64,000 nucleotides of DNA, taken from contig NZ_FTOJ01000007.1 of assembly GCF_900156685.1 (NCBI RefSeq), positions 62,001-126,000 of the forward strand. Reading direction: 5' to 3'. The position numbers were made by a program, and so were the translations under genes. Shown piece after piece: positions 17,649 to 27,040 of the stretch. The DNA is from Chryseobacterium piscicola (GTDB lineage: Bacteria; Bacteroidota; Bacteroidia; Flavobacteriales; Weeksellaceae). Each line of letters starts with the position of its first letter. Within the stretch, counting starts at the first letter, position 1. Under the pieces are notes generated by a model. It was not told the DNA's origin. It saw nothing but the letters and a program-made list of their open reading frames with translations, and searched no databases.

Positions 17649-19661
17649 TTATTTGTAACTTCTCGCTTTAACTTCGATGTTCTCATAGATAAGCTCTTCT
17701 TTATGCAGAACTTCCTGTTTGATATCATCACCTTGATATTCCCAAGCTCCTACATATTTAAAGTTAACATCATCTCTTTCTGCCTCGCCTTCAGGAGTAG
17801 AATGATCTTCTCTGAAATGCCCTCCACAAGATTCGTTTCTGTGTAAAGCATCGATAGCCATCAATTGTCCTAACTCGATAAAGTCTGCTACTCTGAACGC
17901 TTTTTCAAGCTCGGTGTTCATTCCTTCAGCTTCACCCATTACTTTCACGTCTTTCCAGAAATCTTTTTTAACTTGATCAATTTCTGCAATCGCTTCTCTT
18001 AAACCTTCAGGAGTTCTTCCCATCCCCACCTTATTCCACATGATGTGTCCTAGCCTTTTGTGGAAATGATCTACTGAATGTGTTCCTTTATTATTTACAA
18101 AGAAGTTTACTTTGTCTTTAATTTCCTTTTCAGCTGCTTCAAACTCAGCAGAATTTGTAGGAATTGTTCCCGTTCTGATGTCAGCAGAAAGATAATCTGC
18201 AATAGTGTAAGGTAGAACGAAATATCCGTCTGCCAAACCTTGCATCAATGCAGAAGCACCCAATCTGTTGGCTCCGTGGTCTGAGAAGTTGGCTTCACCA
18301 ATTACGAAACATCCAGGGATTGTAGATTGTAAATTGTAATCAACCCATACACCACCCATTGTGTAATGAACGGCAGGATAAATTTTCATTGGGGTTTTGT
18401 AAGGGTCATCTGCCGTAATCTTTTCATACATTACGAATAAGTTACCATACTTTTCTTCAATCCAAGCTTTTCCAAGATCGTATATTTGTTGATCTGTAGG
18501 ATTTTGAATGTTTTTTTCGATAGCGGTTTCTCTACCTTTTTTAATAATCTCTGTAGAGAAATCTAGGTAAACCCCTTCTTTAGTTTCATTATTTTCTATT
18601 CCGAAACCAGCATCACATCTTTCTTTACCTGCTCTAGACGCAACGTCACGAGGAACTAAGTTTCCGAATGCAGGATATCTTCTTTCTAAATAGTAATCTC
18701 TATCTTCTTCTTTAATGTTTTCAGGTCTTAATTTACCTTCTCTGATGGCAACTGAATCTTCAATTTTTTTAGGAACCCAGATTCTGCCTGAGTTTCTTAA
18801 TGATTCAGACATCAAGGTAAGTTTAGACTGCTGAGTTCCGTGAACCGGAATACAAGTCGGGTGAATCTGAACATAACAAGGGTTAGCGAAATACGCTCCT
18901 TTTTTATGAATTTTCCAAGCTGCAGAAACGTTTGATCCCATTGCGTTGGTAGAAAGGAAATAAACGTTTCCGTAACCTCCTGAAGCAATTACCACTGCGT
19001 GAGCTGAGTGTCTTTCGATCTCGCCTGTTACAAGGTTTCTTGCGATGATTCCTCTTGCTTTTCCGTCTACGATTACCAATTCAAGCATTTCATGACGGTT
19101 GTACATTTTCACTCTTCCTTTTCCGATTTGACGGCTTAATGAAGAATAAGCACCTAATAATAACTGCTGACCAGTTTGTCCTTTTGCGTAGAAAGTTCTT
19201 TTAACCTGAACCCCACCAAATGAACGGTTATCTAACTGTCCGCCGTAATCTCTACCAAATGGAACTCCCTGAGAAACACATTGGTCAATTATATTTGCAG
19301 AAACCTCAGCTAATCTGTAAACATTTGCTTCTCTTGCTCTGTAATCTCCACCTTTAATGGTGTCGTAGAACAATCTGTAAGTAGAGTCACCGTCTCCCTG
19401 ATAATTTTTAGCCGCGTTTATACCACCTTGTGCCGCAATAGAATGGGCTCTTCTAGGTGAATCTTGATAACAAAATGCCTTTACATTATATCCTTGCTCA
19501 GCTAAAGTAGCTGCTGCAGAACCACCTGCCAAACCTGTACCTACAACAATAATATCAATTTTATCACGGTTGTTAGGCGCAACAAGGTTCATATGGTCTT
19601 TATGATTTTTCCATTTATCCTTAAGTGGACCAGCTGGAATTCTAGAATCTAATTTACTCAT
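17649..19661 (-). CDS. sdhA: Succinate dehydrogenase flavoprotein subunit
   Basis: This 670-residue FAD-containing catalytic subunit oxidises succinate to fumarate in the TCA cycle. The dinucleotide-binding motif is [21 protein letters not shown]. The flavin-attachment histidine lies in [13 protein letters not shown]. The active-site region HPTCIP and the C-terminal substrate-binding segment with [11 protein letters not shown] are present. The length is that of the long Bacteroidota/Bacillus-type SdhA. It lies between sdhC (15 bp upstream) and sdhB. Confidence 0.95.
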   Translation of the reverse strand: MSKLDSRIPAGPLKDKWKNHKDHMNLVAPNNRDKIDIIVVGTGLAGGSAAATLAEQGYNVKAFCYQDSPRRAHSIAAQGGINAAKNYQGDGDSTYRLFYDTIKGGDYRAREANVYRLAEVSANIIDQCVSQGVPFGRDYGGQLDNRSFGGVQVKRTFYAKGQTGQQLLLGAYSSLSRQIGKGRVKMYNRHEMLELVIVDGKARGIIARNLVTGEIERHSAHAVVIASGGYGNVYFLSTNAMGSNVSAAWKIHKKGAYFANPCYVQIHPTCIPVHGTQQSKLTLMSESLRNSGRIWVPKKIEDSVAIREGKLRPENIKEEDRDYYLERRYPAFGNLVPRDVASRAGKERCDAGFGIENNETKEGVYLDFSTEIIKKGRETAIEKNIQNPTDQQIYDLGKAWIEEKYGNLFVMYEKITADDPYKTPMKIYPAVHYTMGGVWVDYNLQSTIPGCFVIGEANFSDHGANRLGASALMQGLADGYFVLPYTIADYLSADIRTGTIPTNSAEFEAAEKEIKDKVNFFVNNKGTHSVDHFHKRLGHIMWNKVGMGRTPEGLREAIAEIDQVKKDFWKDVKVMGEAEGMNTELEKAFRVADFIELGQLMAIDALHRNESCGGHFREDHSTPEGEAERDDVNFKYVGAWEYQGDDIKQEVLHKEELIYENIEVKARSYK

Positions 19662-19676
19662 ATTAGTATATTGAAA

Positions 19677-20339
19677 TTATTGAGTTACGTAATGAAAAAC
19701 TGCGATGAAAATAAAACCAAGCGGAATAAGGATAGAATACCAATTTCCAAAAGCCTTAATTACTGGTGTATATTTTGGATGTCTCGCTCCAATTGATTGG
19801 AAAGAAGACTGAAATCCGTGTGCTAAGTGTAAACCAAGCAAACCGAAAGCGACTACATAAAGAATCACTCTCCAAAGATCGTGGAATTTGTGATGAAGCT
19901 CAGCATAATATCTGGTCTCATCTGGTGTATTTGCCTGAATGTATTTGTAATTCATTTCAGGAAAATAAAAATCATAAAAATGCAATACCAAAAATGCTAA
20001 AATCACAGCACCAGAAATAATCATATTTCTAGACATCCATGTAGAGTTAGCAGAACCTTTGTTATCGGCATATTTTATAGGACGTGCCTTGTTATTTCTT
20101 ATTTCCAAAATGAATCCCATTACAAAATGGAATATCACTGCAAACATCAAAATAGGTTGCATCAGGAACTGAACCGCCGGATTGTAACCCATAAAATGAG
20201 AAGCTGAGTTGAAAACATCTTCACTGAAAACAGATGTCATGTTGGTGGATAAATGCATCAACAAAAAAATCAGCAAAAACATTGCTGAAAGTGCCATTGC
20301 ATATTTCCTTCCTATCGAAGTACTTGTTAAACCTGCCAT
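19677..20339 (-). CDS. sdhC: Succinate dehydrogenase cytochrome b subunit
   Basis: The chosen start at 20339 gives a 220-residue integral membrane anchor with about five hydrophobic segments and several histidines in them (for example LLMHLS, VIFHFVMG, LVLHFYDF, GLHLAHGFQ, VFHYVTQ), as in di-haem cytochrome b558-type SdhC. The longer frame from 20366 would start upstream of the expected transcription start, because a TAATTTTG promoter element lies at 20364-20371 on this strand. It heads the sdhCAB operon. No separate sdhD is needed in this class. Confidence 0.92.
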   Translation of the reverse strand: MAGLTSTSIGRKYAMALSAMFLLIFLLMHLSTNMTSVFSEDVFNSASHFMGYNPAVQFLMQPILMFAVIFHFVMGFILEIRNNKARPIKYADNKGSANSTWMSRNMIISGAVILAFLVLHFYDFYFPEMNYKYIQANTPDETRYYAELHHKFHDLWRVILYVVAFGLLGLHLAHGFQSSFQSIGARHPKYTPVIKAFGNWYSILIPLGFIFIAVFHYVTQ

Positions 20340-20363
20340 ATTGAGTTTAAATTTGATTTTCCA

Positions 20364-20371
20364 CAAAATTA
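20364..20371 (-). promoter_or_regulatory. Promoter -7 element of sdhCAB
   Basis: On the minus strand the sequence reads TAATTTTG, matching TAnnTTTG, 24 bp before the sdhC start codon. A second match, TAGTTTTG, lies about 20 bp further upstream, so the exact start is uncertain. Confidence 0.5.
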
Positions 20372-20387
20372 AGAAATGTTAACAAAA

Positions 20388-20410
20388 CTAAAAAGTGAGA
20401 AATCTCACTA
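20388..20410 (-). terminator. Palindrome between comEC and sdhC, probable terminator
   Basis: AGTGAGA / TCTCACT (arms 7 bp, 2-nt spacer, 20394-20409) is followed on the minus strand by TTTTTAG. It can end the comEC transcript; an operator role for sdhCAB is the alternative. Confidence 0.5.
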
Positions 20411-20479
20411 TTAAGCAGTTTGTAATGTTTCTAAATAGGATTGAAATTCATCTAAATGGATGAAGTTTTACCTCAAGAA

Positions 20480-22255
20480 TTATTTCAATAGATAAGATTT
20501 GCCTTTAAAAGTAACCATCTTTGATGCGGGCGGCATATTTTTAATTTCAAATTGATGAATTCTGCGTGATGAAATATATGGATTGATAATGTATTGTTGA
20601 ATTTTATCTTTTGGACCTTGAGAATTGATCCAAAATTCTACTTTATCTCTAGTCTTTACAGAAACTACTATTTGTTTTTTGTAGTGATGAATCAACAATT
20701 CATCTTTTTGATTTTCAGTAATATTAAATAAAATCCTTATGATAAAAAATGTAATAATTAAGAAAATCACATTAGAGAAATTTTTTGAATTAAACTTATT
20801 AAGCAAAGGTTTAAGTAAATACACAACTCCCATTAAAACAGCTACTTCAGTTAAATTCAAAGGAATGTTTTCAAAAAACAAACTATCAAAACCAGCAAAC
20901 CAATGAATAATTTTTAACAACACTTGAATAATAAAGTCATAGGCTACAACAATGAATTCAAAATCTAAATCTAAACCAATTAAGGCCGTCATTACAAAAG
21001 AAAAAATGATGATTAATTCTGAAAAAGGAACAATGAAGAAATTGGCAAAAATAGAAATCAAAGAAAACTGATGAAAATAATAAAAAACCAAAGGCAAGGT
21101 AGCCAATTGTGCAGCAATAGAAATAGAAATTGTATTGAAAATAAGTCTCTTGAAATAATTATCTTGCCTCGGAAGGTATTTCAGAATAGGTTGATTGAGC
21201 CAATAAATCCCTAAAACAGCAAGAAAACTCAGCTGAAAGCCAACATCAAAAATCTGCTGAGTATCAATAATTAAAATAACAAAGGCAGAAAGTGCCATTG
21301 AGTGAAGTAAATCTGGCTTACGTTGTAGCAATACGTAAATAAAATAAACTGAAATCATAATGCAAGAGCGCACTACAGAGTTTCCAAAACCAATGAAGAT
21401 TGCAAAAACCCAGATGAATAGTAAACTGATGACAATGGCGTACTTCTTCAAACCAACGGGCGAAAACCTCATCAACAAGAAGTAAAACATTCCGAAAATT
21501 ACAACTATGTGTGTTCCTGAAATAGCTAAAAAATGCACCAAACCAGAACGATTAAAATCTTGAAGGGTTTGAGAATCTATTTCTGTACGGTCTGCAAGAA
21601 TAATTCCTTTTAAAAACTCCCGACTACTGAAATTCATTTCAGAATGATTGATTTTTTGCAAAATCTCAAGACGTTTTTGCCTAATTCTTTCGCTTAGATT
21701 TAAATCATTTCTTATTACAGAGAAAATCTGCCCATTGATAAAACATTGATAATGAAGGTTTTTACGTTTTAAATATTTTGCATAATCAAACTGAAAATCA
21801 TGTTCAGGAGATTTAGATTGAATAACATACGCTTTAGTTTGATAATAATGGTTAAAATCTAATTCTTTGTGATTTTTTTCTACATTCACAATTGCATCAA
21901 ACGATTTTTCACCAACCTGAGCACAAACTTCATACTTTTTATATTTATCATTGGAGTTCAGCTTCTTTGAAATTTTAAAAACAATCGTTTCATTCGACTT
22001 TAAATTCAAATTATCTTCACTCCAACTATTATAAAAATGAAAAAAAATTCCTAAGCCGAAAAGTAAAATTATGAGAAGAAGATTTCTGATTTTAAATACA
22101 ATACGATTTTTCAGAAAAAATAATACAATAATTATTATTGAAAATAAAAGAATTACAAAGATGAAACCTTGATCAAAAGAAAATATATCCTGAAAGAAAA
22201 TTCCTAGGATAAAAGAAAGGACAAGAATCAAGAGAGGTTGCTTGTTCAAAATCAT
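20480..22255 (-). CDS. comEC: ComEC/Rec2-family DNA uptake membrane protein
   Basis: This 591-residue polytopic membrane protein carries the Competence domain signature (GIILADRTEIDSQTLQDF ... GLVHFLAISGTHIVVI), which forms the channel through which single-stranded DNA enters the cytoplasm during natural transformation. An N-terminal DUF4131-like region with several membrane segments precedes it. The C-terminal metallo-beta-lactamase domain of Gram-positive ComEC is absent, as I recall for many Bacteroidota members. It follows lpxB by 54 bp on the same strand, so the two may be co-transcribed. Confidence 0.85.
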   Translation of the reverse strand: MILNKQPLLILVLSFILGIFFQDIFSFDQGFIFVILLFSIIIIVLFFLKNRIVFKIRNLLLIILLFGLGIFFHFYNSWSEDNLNLKSNETIVFKISKKLNSNDKYKKYEVCAQVGEKSFDAIVNVEKNHKELDFNHYYQTKAYVIQSKSPEHDFQFDYAKYLKRKNLHYQCFINGQIFSVIRNDLNLSERIRQKRLEILQKINHSEMNFSSREFLKGIILADRTEIDSQTLQDFNRSGLVHFLAISGTHIVVIFGMFYFLLMRFSPVGLKKYAIVISLLFIWVFAIFIGFGNSVVRSCIMISVYFIYVLLQRKPDLLHSMALSAFVILIIDTQQIFDVGFQLSFLAVLGIYWLNQPILKYLPRQDNYFKRLIFNTISISIAAQLATLPLVFYYFHQFSLISIFANFFIVPFSELIIIFSFVMTALIGLDLDFEFIVVAYDFIIQVLLKIIHWFAGFDSLFFENIPLNLTEVAVLMGVVYLLKPLLNKFNSKNFSNVIFLIITFFIIRILFNITENQKDELLIHHYKKQIVVSVKTRDKVEFWINSQGPKDKIQQYIINPYISSRRIHQFEIKNMPPASKMVTFKGKSYLLK

Positions 22256-22309
22256 TTGTGTTTGAACAAACTAAATTAAAAATTTTTATAATACAGTGAA
22301 TTTTTTTTT

Positions 22310-23419
22310 CTATTTTTTTTGAATTAAAATAATATCTGCTGCATTTTCACTAGCGCCTTTTCCTCCTAGTTTTTCCCTTAAAAGTTTAAAATTAGTGAGC
22401 ATAACCTCTCTTCTATCGCCTTCTAGAATGAAATTCAGTTCGCTGACAAGATTTTTGGTATTGAGTTCATCCTGAATCAATTCCTTCACCACTTCCCTAT
22501 CCATAATCAAATTGACCAAAGAGATGTATTTAATATTTTTCACTAATCTTTTGGCAATTGCGTAAGAAATTTTGCTTCCACGATAGCAAACCACTTCCGG
22601 AATATTGAGGAGAGCCGTTTCCAATGTAGCCGTTCCAGATGTTACCAATGCTGCTTTGGAACACCTAAGTAAATCGTATGTTTTATTGGAAACGAAATGC
22701 ACGTTATCATCCACATATTTTTGGTAAAATTCTTTTTCCAAACTCGGCGCACCGGCAATCACAAACTGATAATTTTCAAAATAGGGGCGAACAGAAAGCA
22801 TGATTTCCAGCATTTTCTCCACTTCTTGTTTTCTAGAGCCTGGTAAAAGAGCTATTATTTCTTTTTCGTTTAGGCCATTTTCACATTTAAAATCATCAGC
22901 GATAATATCATCGAGACTTGAAATTGCATCTAAAAGTGGATGCCCAACAAAATGAGATTTCACTCCATGTTTTTGATAAAATTCTTCCTCGAAAGGCAAA
23001 ATAACCATCATTTCATCCACATATTTTTTGATAATCTCTACACGACCTTCTTTCCAAGCCCAAAGCTGTGGCGAAATATAGTAAACCACTTTAATTCCTA
23101 TTTCTTTAGCAAATTTAGCAATTCGGAGATTGAAGCCCGGATAATCTACTAAAACCAAAACGTCTGGTTTATTTTTTTTAATATCTTGTTTACAGATTTT
23201 AATGTTGTTTAAAATCGTCCTCAAGTTCTTCGCCACTTCCAGAAATCCCATAAATGCAAGATCACGATAGTGTTTCACTAAAATTCCGCCTTGTTTCTGC
23301 ATCAAATCTCCACCCCAAAACCTGAATTCTGCTTGAGAATCTTTCTGCTTTAAAGCTTTCATTAAATTGCTTCCGTGCAAATCTCCGGATGCCTCACCTG
23401 CGATGATGTAGTATTTCAT
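22310..23419 (-). CDS. lpxB: Lipid-A-disaccharide synthase
   Basis: The start at 23419 (MKYYIIAGEASGDLHGS) gives 369 residues, the usual LpxB size. A longer frame up to 23713 overlaps the divergent DUF2480 gene and is not credible. LpxB condenses UDP-diacylglucosamine with lipid X to form the lipid A disaccharide on the inner face of the inner membrane. The GEASGD N-terminal motif and the C-terminal nucleotide-sugar region (LLPGSRKQEVEKML, then TSGTATLETALLNIPEVVCYR) are diagnostic. With waaA at 51.4 kb it belongs to lipopolysaccharide core and lipid A synthesis. Confidence 0.95.
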   Translation of the reverse strand: MKYYIIAGEASGDLHGSNLMKALKQKDSQAEFRFWGGDLMQKQGGILVKHYRDLAFMGFLEVAKNLRTILNNIKICKQDIKKNKPDVLVLVDYPGFNLRIAKFAKEIGIKVVYYISPQLWAWKEGRVEIIKKYVDEMMVILPFEEEFYQKHGVKSHFVGHPLLDAISSLDDIIADDFKCENGLNEKEIIALLPGSRKQEVEKMLEIMLSVRPYFENYQFVIAGAPSLEKEFYQKYVDDNVHFVSNKTYDLLRCSKAALVTSGTATLETALLNIPEVVCYRGSKISYAIAKRLVKNIKYISLVNLIMDREVVKELIQDELNTKNLVSELNFILEGDRREVMLTNFKLLREKLGGKGASENAADIILIQKK

Positions 23420-23509
23420 AATGTAAAATGATATACGATGAATGATTTTGTCTATTGAAGTGACATTTAAACTTAAATTGTAAACCTCAAATTTCAAATA
23501 ATAATTGAG

Positions 23510-23517
23510 TAAATTTG
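23510..23517 (+). promoter_or_regulatory. Promoter -7 element of the DUF2480 gene
   Basis: TAAATTTG matches TAnnTTTG. It covers the region of an upstream TTG start candidate at 23505, supporting an ATG further downstream as the true start. Confidence 0.45.
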
Positions 23518-23537
23518 CTTCAAAGATAATGATAAAA

Positions 23538-24047
23538 ATGTCAGAAGAATTTGAAATAAAAAATAAAGTAGCCACCAGCGGATTGATTAATTTCGACCTT
23601 TCCGATTTGGTTCCCAAAGGCAATAGAAAAGGGATTGATCTAAAAGATTTTCTTTTTATGGAAATGGTTTTAAAAGAAAAAGACTTTCGCGAAAAAGTGT
23701 CAGACATCAACATTGAAGATTTTCGCGATTCTTTCGTTTATATCTATAATTCTGCAGATGCAATTGTACCGCTTTGGGCCTATTTTTTAATCACAGCAAA
23801 ATTAACCAATGTGACAAAAAAAATAGTTTTTGGGGACTTAGACAATTTAGAAATAATTCTGATGCATGATGCCATCAAAAACCATGATTTTTCTGAAATG
23901 AACGGCAAAAGAGTGTTGGTAAAAGGTTGTTCAGACAAAAAAATTCCCGAAAATGCCTATGTAGAATTGGTAGAAAAAATACAGCCTATTGTAAAATCTC
24001 TCATGTTCGGAGAAGCTTGTTCGAATGTTCCTATTTTGAAAAATTAA
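23538..24047 (+). CDS. DUF2480 family protein
   Basis: The product has 169 residues if started at MSEEFEIKNKVATSGLINFDL; an ATG at 23529 is the alternative. It is a soluble, cytoplasmic-looking protein with the pattern DLVPKGNRKGIDLKDFLF and a central segment IVPLWAYFLITAKL, which I recognise as DUF2480, a family found mostly in Bacteroidota with no known function. It is divergent from lpxB and is followed after 3 bp by a membrane protein gene, so these two probably share an mRNA. Confidence 0.75.
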   Translation: MSEEFEIKNKVATSGLINFDLSDLVPKGNRKGIDLKDFLFMEMVLKEKDFREKVSDINIEDFRDSFVYIYNSADAIVPLWAYFLITAKLTNVTKKIVFGDLDNLEIILMHDAIKNHDFSEMNGKRVLVKGCSDKKIPENAYVELVEKIQPIVKSLMFGEACSNVPILKN

Positions 24048-24050
24048 TGA

Positions 24051-25307
24051 ATGAATAGATACGTTACCGCGCTTCTGCTTTTTTTAATTTTTCTTACTAT
24101 TTACTACTGTGGCAGTTTTGATAGAATACCTTTTGCCGACTGTACCGGTTTTGTACTCACTGTAGAGCAAGGCGATTACATTACAACTGCCACGGCAACT
24201 TCTCATTTTCTTTACATTAATACTGCAATACTGTTTAAAGACATTTTTTCTTTGAGCGGAATTGAGGCCAACAGAGCTTTAGTTATCATTTCCGCTGCTT
24301 TATCGGTAGTCGTTGTTTATTTCAGCATTTTTACTTTAAATGCAAACAAATTTACCAGTTTTGTTGCCGCAGTAATCTTTGATTTTAGTTTCAGTTTTTG
24401 GCGAAATGCAGAAATAATTGAAGTTTACACCTTCAATTGTTTATGGATAGCTCTTTTTATTTTCTGTATGATCAAAAGTTTTTATTCTGAAAATACATTT
24501 TACATTGTACTCTGCGGTTTGTTTTTTGGTGTTTCTATGTGGGTACACATTCAGAACGTACTTATGATACCTGGGTTTTTGACTTTCATCTATTATATGA
24601 GATTTCAAAAAAAACAGGCAATTACTTCTTTAGTACTATTTGCATTCATTTTTTCGGCTTTATTTATTTTAAATTATTCCCAAGGATTACCTCTTAATTC
24701 TCCCTATTCATCTGACCAAGGTGAATGGTTGGCAGATTCTTTCAAAAAAAATTCTATACAATACATCACAGATTTTATAAAATCAATATTCTACTTGGTT
24801 TATAATTTTACATTTTTTATCTTTTTTGGCATCGTGGGTATCTTTACTTTGTACAAAGAAAACAGAAAAATGTTTTTCGTTTTCCTAGTATGCTCTTTTT
24901 TTGTGTACGGCTTTTCTACATTTTATGCAGTATCAGATAATTATGTTTTTTTCTTACCATTCAACATTATTTTTGCAATAGCTATAGGATACGGATTTAC
25001 GTACAGAGAAAATCTATTCAAAAAAACTTCTTTCACATGTGCTTTTATACCCGTGTTTTACATTTTATCCTTTTGTATTGTAGGGAAAACTGCGAAAGGA
25101 AAAGCATTTGATGATTTCAAAAGTTACAAAGGTGGAATTGCATATTATCTTTTACCTTGGATGAATAACAATAAGGGGATAATAGAATTCGTAATTGATA
25201 AAAAAACAGCTCCAGAACCCATACATTGGATGAAGGCTTCTGTGGATGAATATGTAAAACTTATGAAATCTAAAGGCTTTACAGAAAGTGAAATAAAGAA
25301 ATTTTAA
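24051..25307 (+). CDS. DUF2723-like polytopic membrane protein
   Basis: This 418-residue integral membrane protein has about ten hydrophobic segments. The N-terminal loop ends FADCTGFVLTVEQGDYITTATATSHFLY, which resembles the DUF2723 family, related to GT-C glycosyltransferases of the protein O-mannosyltransferase kind. Family members are often around 1000 residues; this one has only the membrane core and a short soluble tail. It starts 3 bp after the DUF2480 gene. A role in glycosylation is an inference from the fold family; substrate unknown. Confidence 0.65.
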   Translation: MNRYVTALLLFLIFLTIYYCGSFDRIPFADCTGFVLTVEQGDYITTATATSHFLYINTAILFKDIFSLSGIEANRALVIISAALSVVVVYFSIFTLNANKFTSFVAAVIFDFSFSFWRNAEIIEVYTFNCLWIALFIFCMIKSFYSENTFYIVLCGLFFGVSMWVHIQNVLMIPGFLTFIYYMRFQKKQAITSLVLFAFIFSALFILNYSQGLPLNSPYSSDQGEWLADSFKKNSIQYITDFIKSIFYLVYNFTFFIFFGIVGIFTLYKENRKMFFVFLVCSFFVYGFSTFYAVSDNYVFFLPFNIIFAIAIGYGFTYRENLFKKTSFTCAFIPVFYILSFCIVGKTAKGKAFDDFKSYKGGIAYYLLPWMNNNKGIIEFVIDKKTAPEPIHWMKASVDEYVKLMKSKGFTESEIKKF

Positions 25308-25384
25308 AATATTGTATTTGTGTTTTACTACAAAGAATATTTTTTACTAAATTTGAAGTATAATAATTAAAATTTAAACACAAA

Positions 25385-26038
25385 ATGAGTTTAATTGATC
25401 TTTTAACAGGAAACACAGGCAATCAAGTTGCTGAACAAGCAGAAAATAAATTTGGAGTAAGCAAAACACAGATTTTAGCACTCTTGGCAGTAGCTGCACC
25501 ATTGGTTATTTCTTATCTTAGAAACAAATCTCAAGACGCAAAAGAGGCTGAAGCTTTAAATAACGCTTTAGACAAAGACCATGACGGAAGTATCTTAGAT
25601 GATGTTTCACAGGCTGATGCAAGACAAAACGAAGGAGGTTCTATCCTTTCACACATTTTCGGAAACGAAAAAAATACCTTTGAAAATAATCTTTCACAAA
25701 ATACAGGAATTTCCATTGATAAAATAGGACCTATTTTGGCAATGCTTGCACCAGTAATTATGGGCTATATAGGTAAAGAAAAACAACAAAGCAACGTTGG
25801 AGCAGGTGGTCTCGGAGATCTTTTAGGTGGAATTCTTGGCAATGCACAAAATCAGGCCCAAGGGCAAAATGATCCTTTAAGCAATATCTTAGGAAGCGTA
25901 CTTGGAGGAAGCGGAGCGCAATCTTCTGCTGGAGGATTGGGCGATATCTTGGGAAGCGTACTTGGAGGCGCTGGAAACAACAAGCAAGGTGGTGGCGGAC
26001 TAGGCGACCTACTTGGAGGGTTTCTTGGCGGAAAATAA
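25385..26038 (+). CDS. DUF937 domain protein with Gly-rich C-terminal repeats
   Basis: This 217-residue protein has an N-terminal DUF937 region (MSLIDLLTGNTGNQVAEQAENKFG..., then SKTQILALLAVAAPLVISYL). A second related block lies at about residues 95-135 (NTGISIDKIGPILAMLAPVIMGYIG). The last 80 residues are a glycine-rich array with recurring GGLGDLLGGILG and ILGSVLGG units. There is no signal peptide, so it is probably cytoplasmic. DUF937 proteins have no established function. The gene has its own leader and a terminator. Confidence 0.8.
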   Translation: MSLIDLLTGNTGNQVAEQAENKFGVSKTQILALLAVAAPLVISYLRNKSQDAKEAEALNNALDKDHDGSILDDVSQADARQNEGGSILSHIFGNEKNTFENNLSQNTGISIDKIGPILAMLAPVIMGYIGKEKQQSNVGAGGLGDLLGGILGNAQNQAQGQNDPLSNILGSVLGGSGAQSSAGGLGDILGSVLGGAGNNKQGGGGLGDLLGGFLGGK

Positions 26039-26061
26039 TAGAAATTAAAATTAAATATTTG

Positions 26062-26095
26062 AATACCGGAGAATTATTTCTTCGGTATTTTTTTT
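26062..26095 (+). terminator. Terminator of the DUF937 gene
   Basis: AATACCG / CGGTATT with a loop of about 13 nt and a following T run lies 24 bp beyond the stop codon. Confidence 0.75.
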
Positions 26096-26433
26096 AAAAT
26101 TAAAATTTCAATAATTATTTATTATTTCCTGATATAGAAATACAAACTTGTAATAATAAGAGTCTAATAATGAAAAACAAGCAATTACATTCTTGAAAAT
26201 CATTCTATGAATTAATCTTATTATTTCAAATAGCGCCCTAAATAAACAATAATACAACAAAAGCACAAACCACATTAGATAAACCAAAAAAAATGGAAAA
26301 AAACAGAAATCATTATACTAATAGAATAAAATTTAAAGAAATTTTAACTTACCGTTTGTCTCTTTGCAAGTTGCATCAAAATTTATCAAAAAAAATATTT
26401 ACATTTGTATATAATTAAGAAAATAATTGATCT
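26096..26433. other. AT-rich intergenic stretch
   Basis: This 338-bp gap has no credible frame, RNA gene or repeat. Near its right end a TACATTTG at 26400-26407 may be the promoter element of the ankyrin gene. Confidence 0.5.
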
Positions 26434-26871
26434 ATGAAAAATATAATTTCTACTTTCTTATCTTTAGCATTCGTCATCATTTCGGTAACAGTAAATGCTC
26501 AGCAAATCACAAACGAACAGCAAAGACGTTTCCAGACAGGTAACGTAGAAGAGTTTAAAAAAGCCTTCCCTAAAGACTCTTACAATAAATGCATCAATGT
26601 AAAAGACGAATCTTTCACACCAATTGCATACGCTACAAGGTTTAATAAAACTGCAATTTTTAATTTCCTTTTACAAAACGGTGCAGATGTAAATATTGCC
26701 TGCAAAGGGAACACTCCGCTAATGGAAGGGGCAAAATTTGACACCCCAGAACTTGTGAAAATTCTTTTACAAAAAGGGGCTAATAAAGATGCAAAAGACA
26801 ACAATGGGCTAACTGCTAAAGATTATGCTACAACTTATAAGCGTACTGCAGTTCTAGGACTTCTTAAATAA
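26434..26871 (+). CDS. Exported ankyrin-repeat protein
   Basis: The 145-residue product has a signal peptide (ending TVNAQQ). It has about three ankyrin repeats between residues 48 and 140 (TPIAYATRFNKTAIFNFLLQNGADVN; GNTPLMEGAKFDTPELVKILLQKGAN; GLTAKDYATTYKRTAVLGLLK). Ankyrin repeats mediate protein-protein contacts; here the domain would lie in the periplasm or outside. It is a single-gene unit with its own terminator. The binding partner is not evident from neighbours. Confidence 0.85.
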   Translation: MKNIISTFLSLAFVIISVTVNAQQITNEQQRRFQTGNVEEFKKAFPKDSYNKCINVKDESFTPIAYATRFNKTAIFNFLLQNGADVNIACKGNTPLMEGAKFDTPELVKILLQKGANKDAKDNNGLTAKDYATTYKRTAVLGLLK

Positions 26872-26897
26872 TATATTTTTTAAAAAAAATACATCAC

Positions 26898-26922
26898 AAA
26901 CTTCCCTCGGGAAGTTTTTTTT
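26898..26922 (+). terminator. Terminator of the ankyrin gene
   Basis: The stem AAACTTCCC / GGGAAGTTT with a short loop is followed by a run of T, 26 bp after the stop codon. Confidence 0.85.
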
Positions 26923-26945
26923 ATTTCTAAACCCTTCAAAAATCT

Positions 26946-26953
26946 TATCTTTG
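26946..26953 (+). promoter_or_regulatory. Promoter -7 element of aspS
   Basis: TATCTTTG matches TAnnTTTG and lies 87 bp before the aspS start, giving a leader of about 80 nt. Confidence 0.5.
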
Positions 26954-27040
26954 CACCCGTAAATTAAAAGTTCATATTCAATCTCATGAAGTTGATTTCA
27001 CAAATATTGAACCTTAAATCTTAATCTTAAACTCAATTTT

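Noticed and set aside
23420..23713. N-terminal extension of lpxB
   Set aside because: It would overlap the divergent DUF2480 gene and place almost 100 residues before the conserved start MKYYIIAGEASGD.
25795..26035. DNA repeats in the DUF937 gene as a possible CRISPR or satellite
   Set aside because: The repeats are in frame glycine-rich codons within a protein-coding gene and vary in length; no regular spacers exist.
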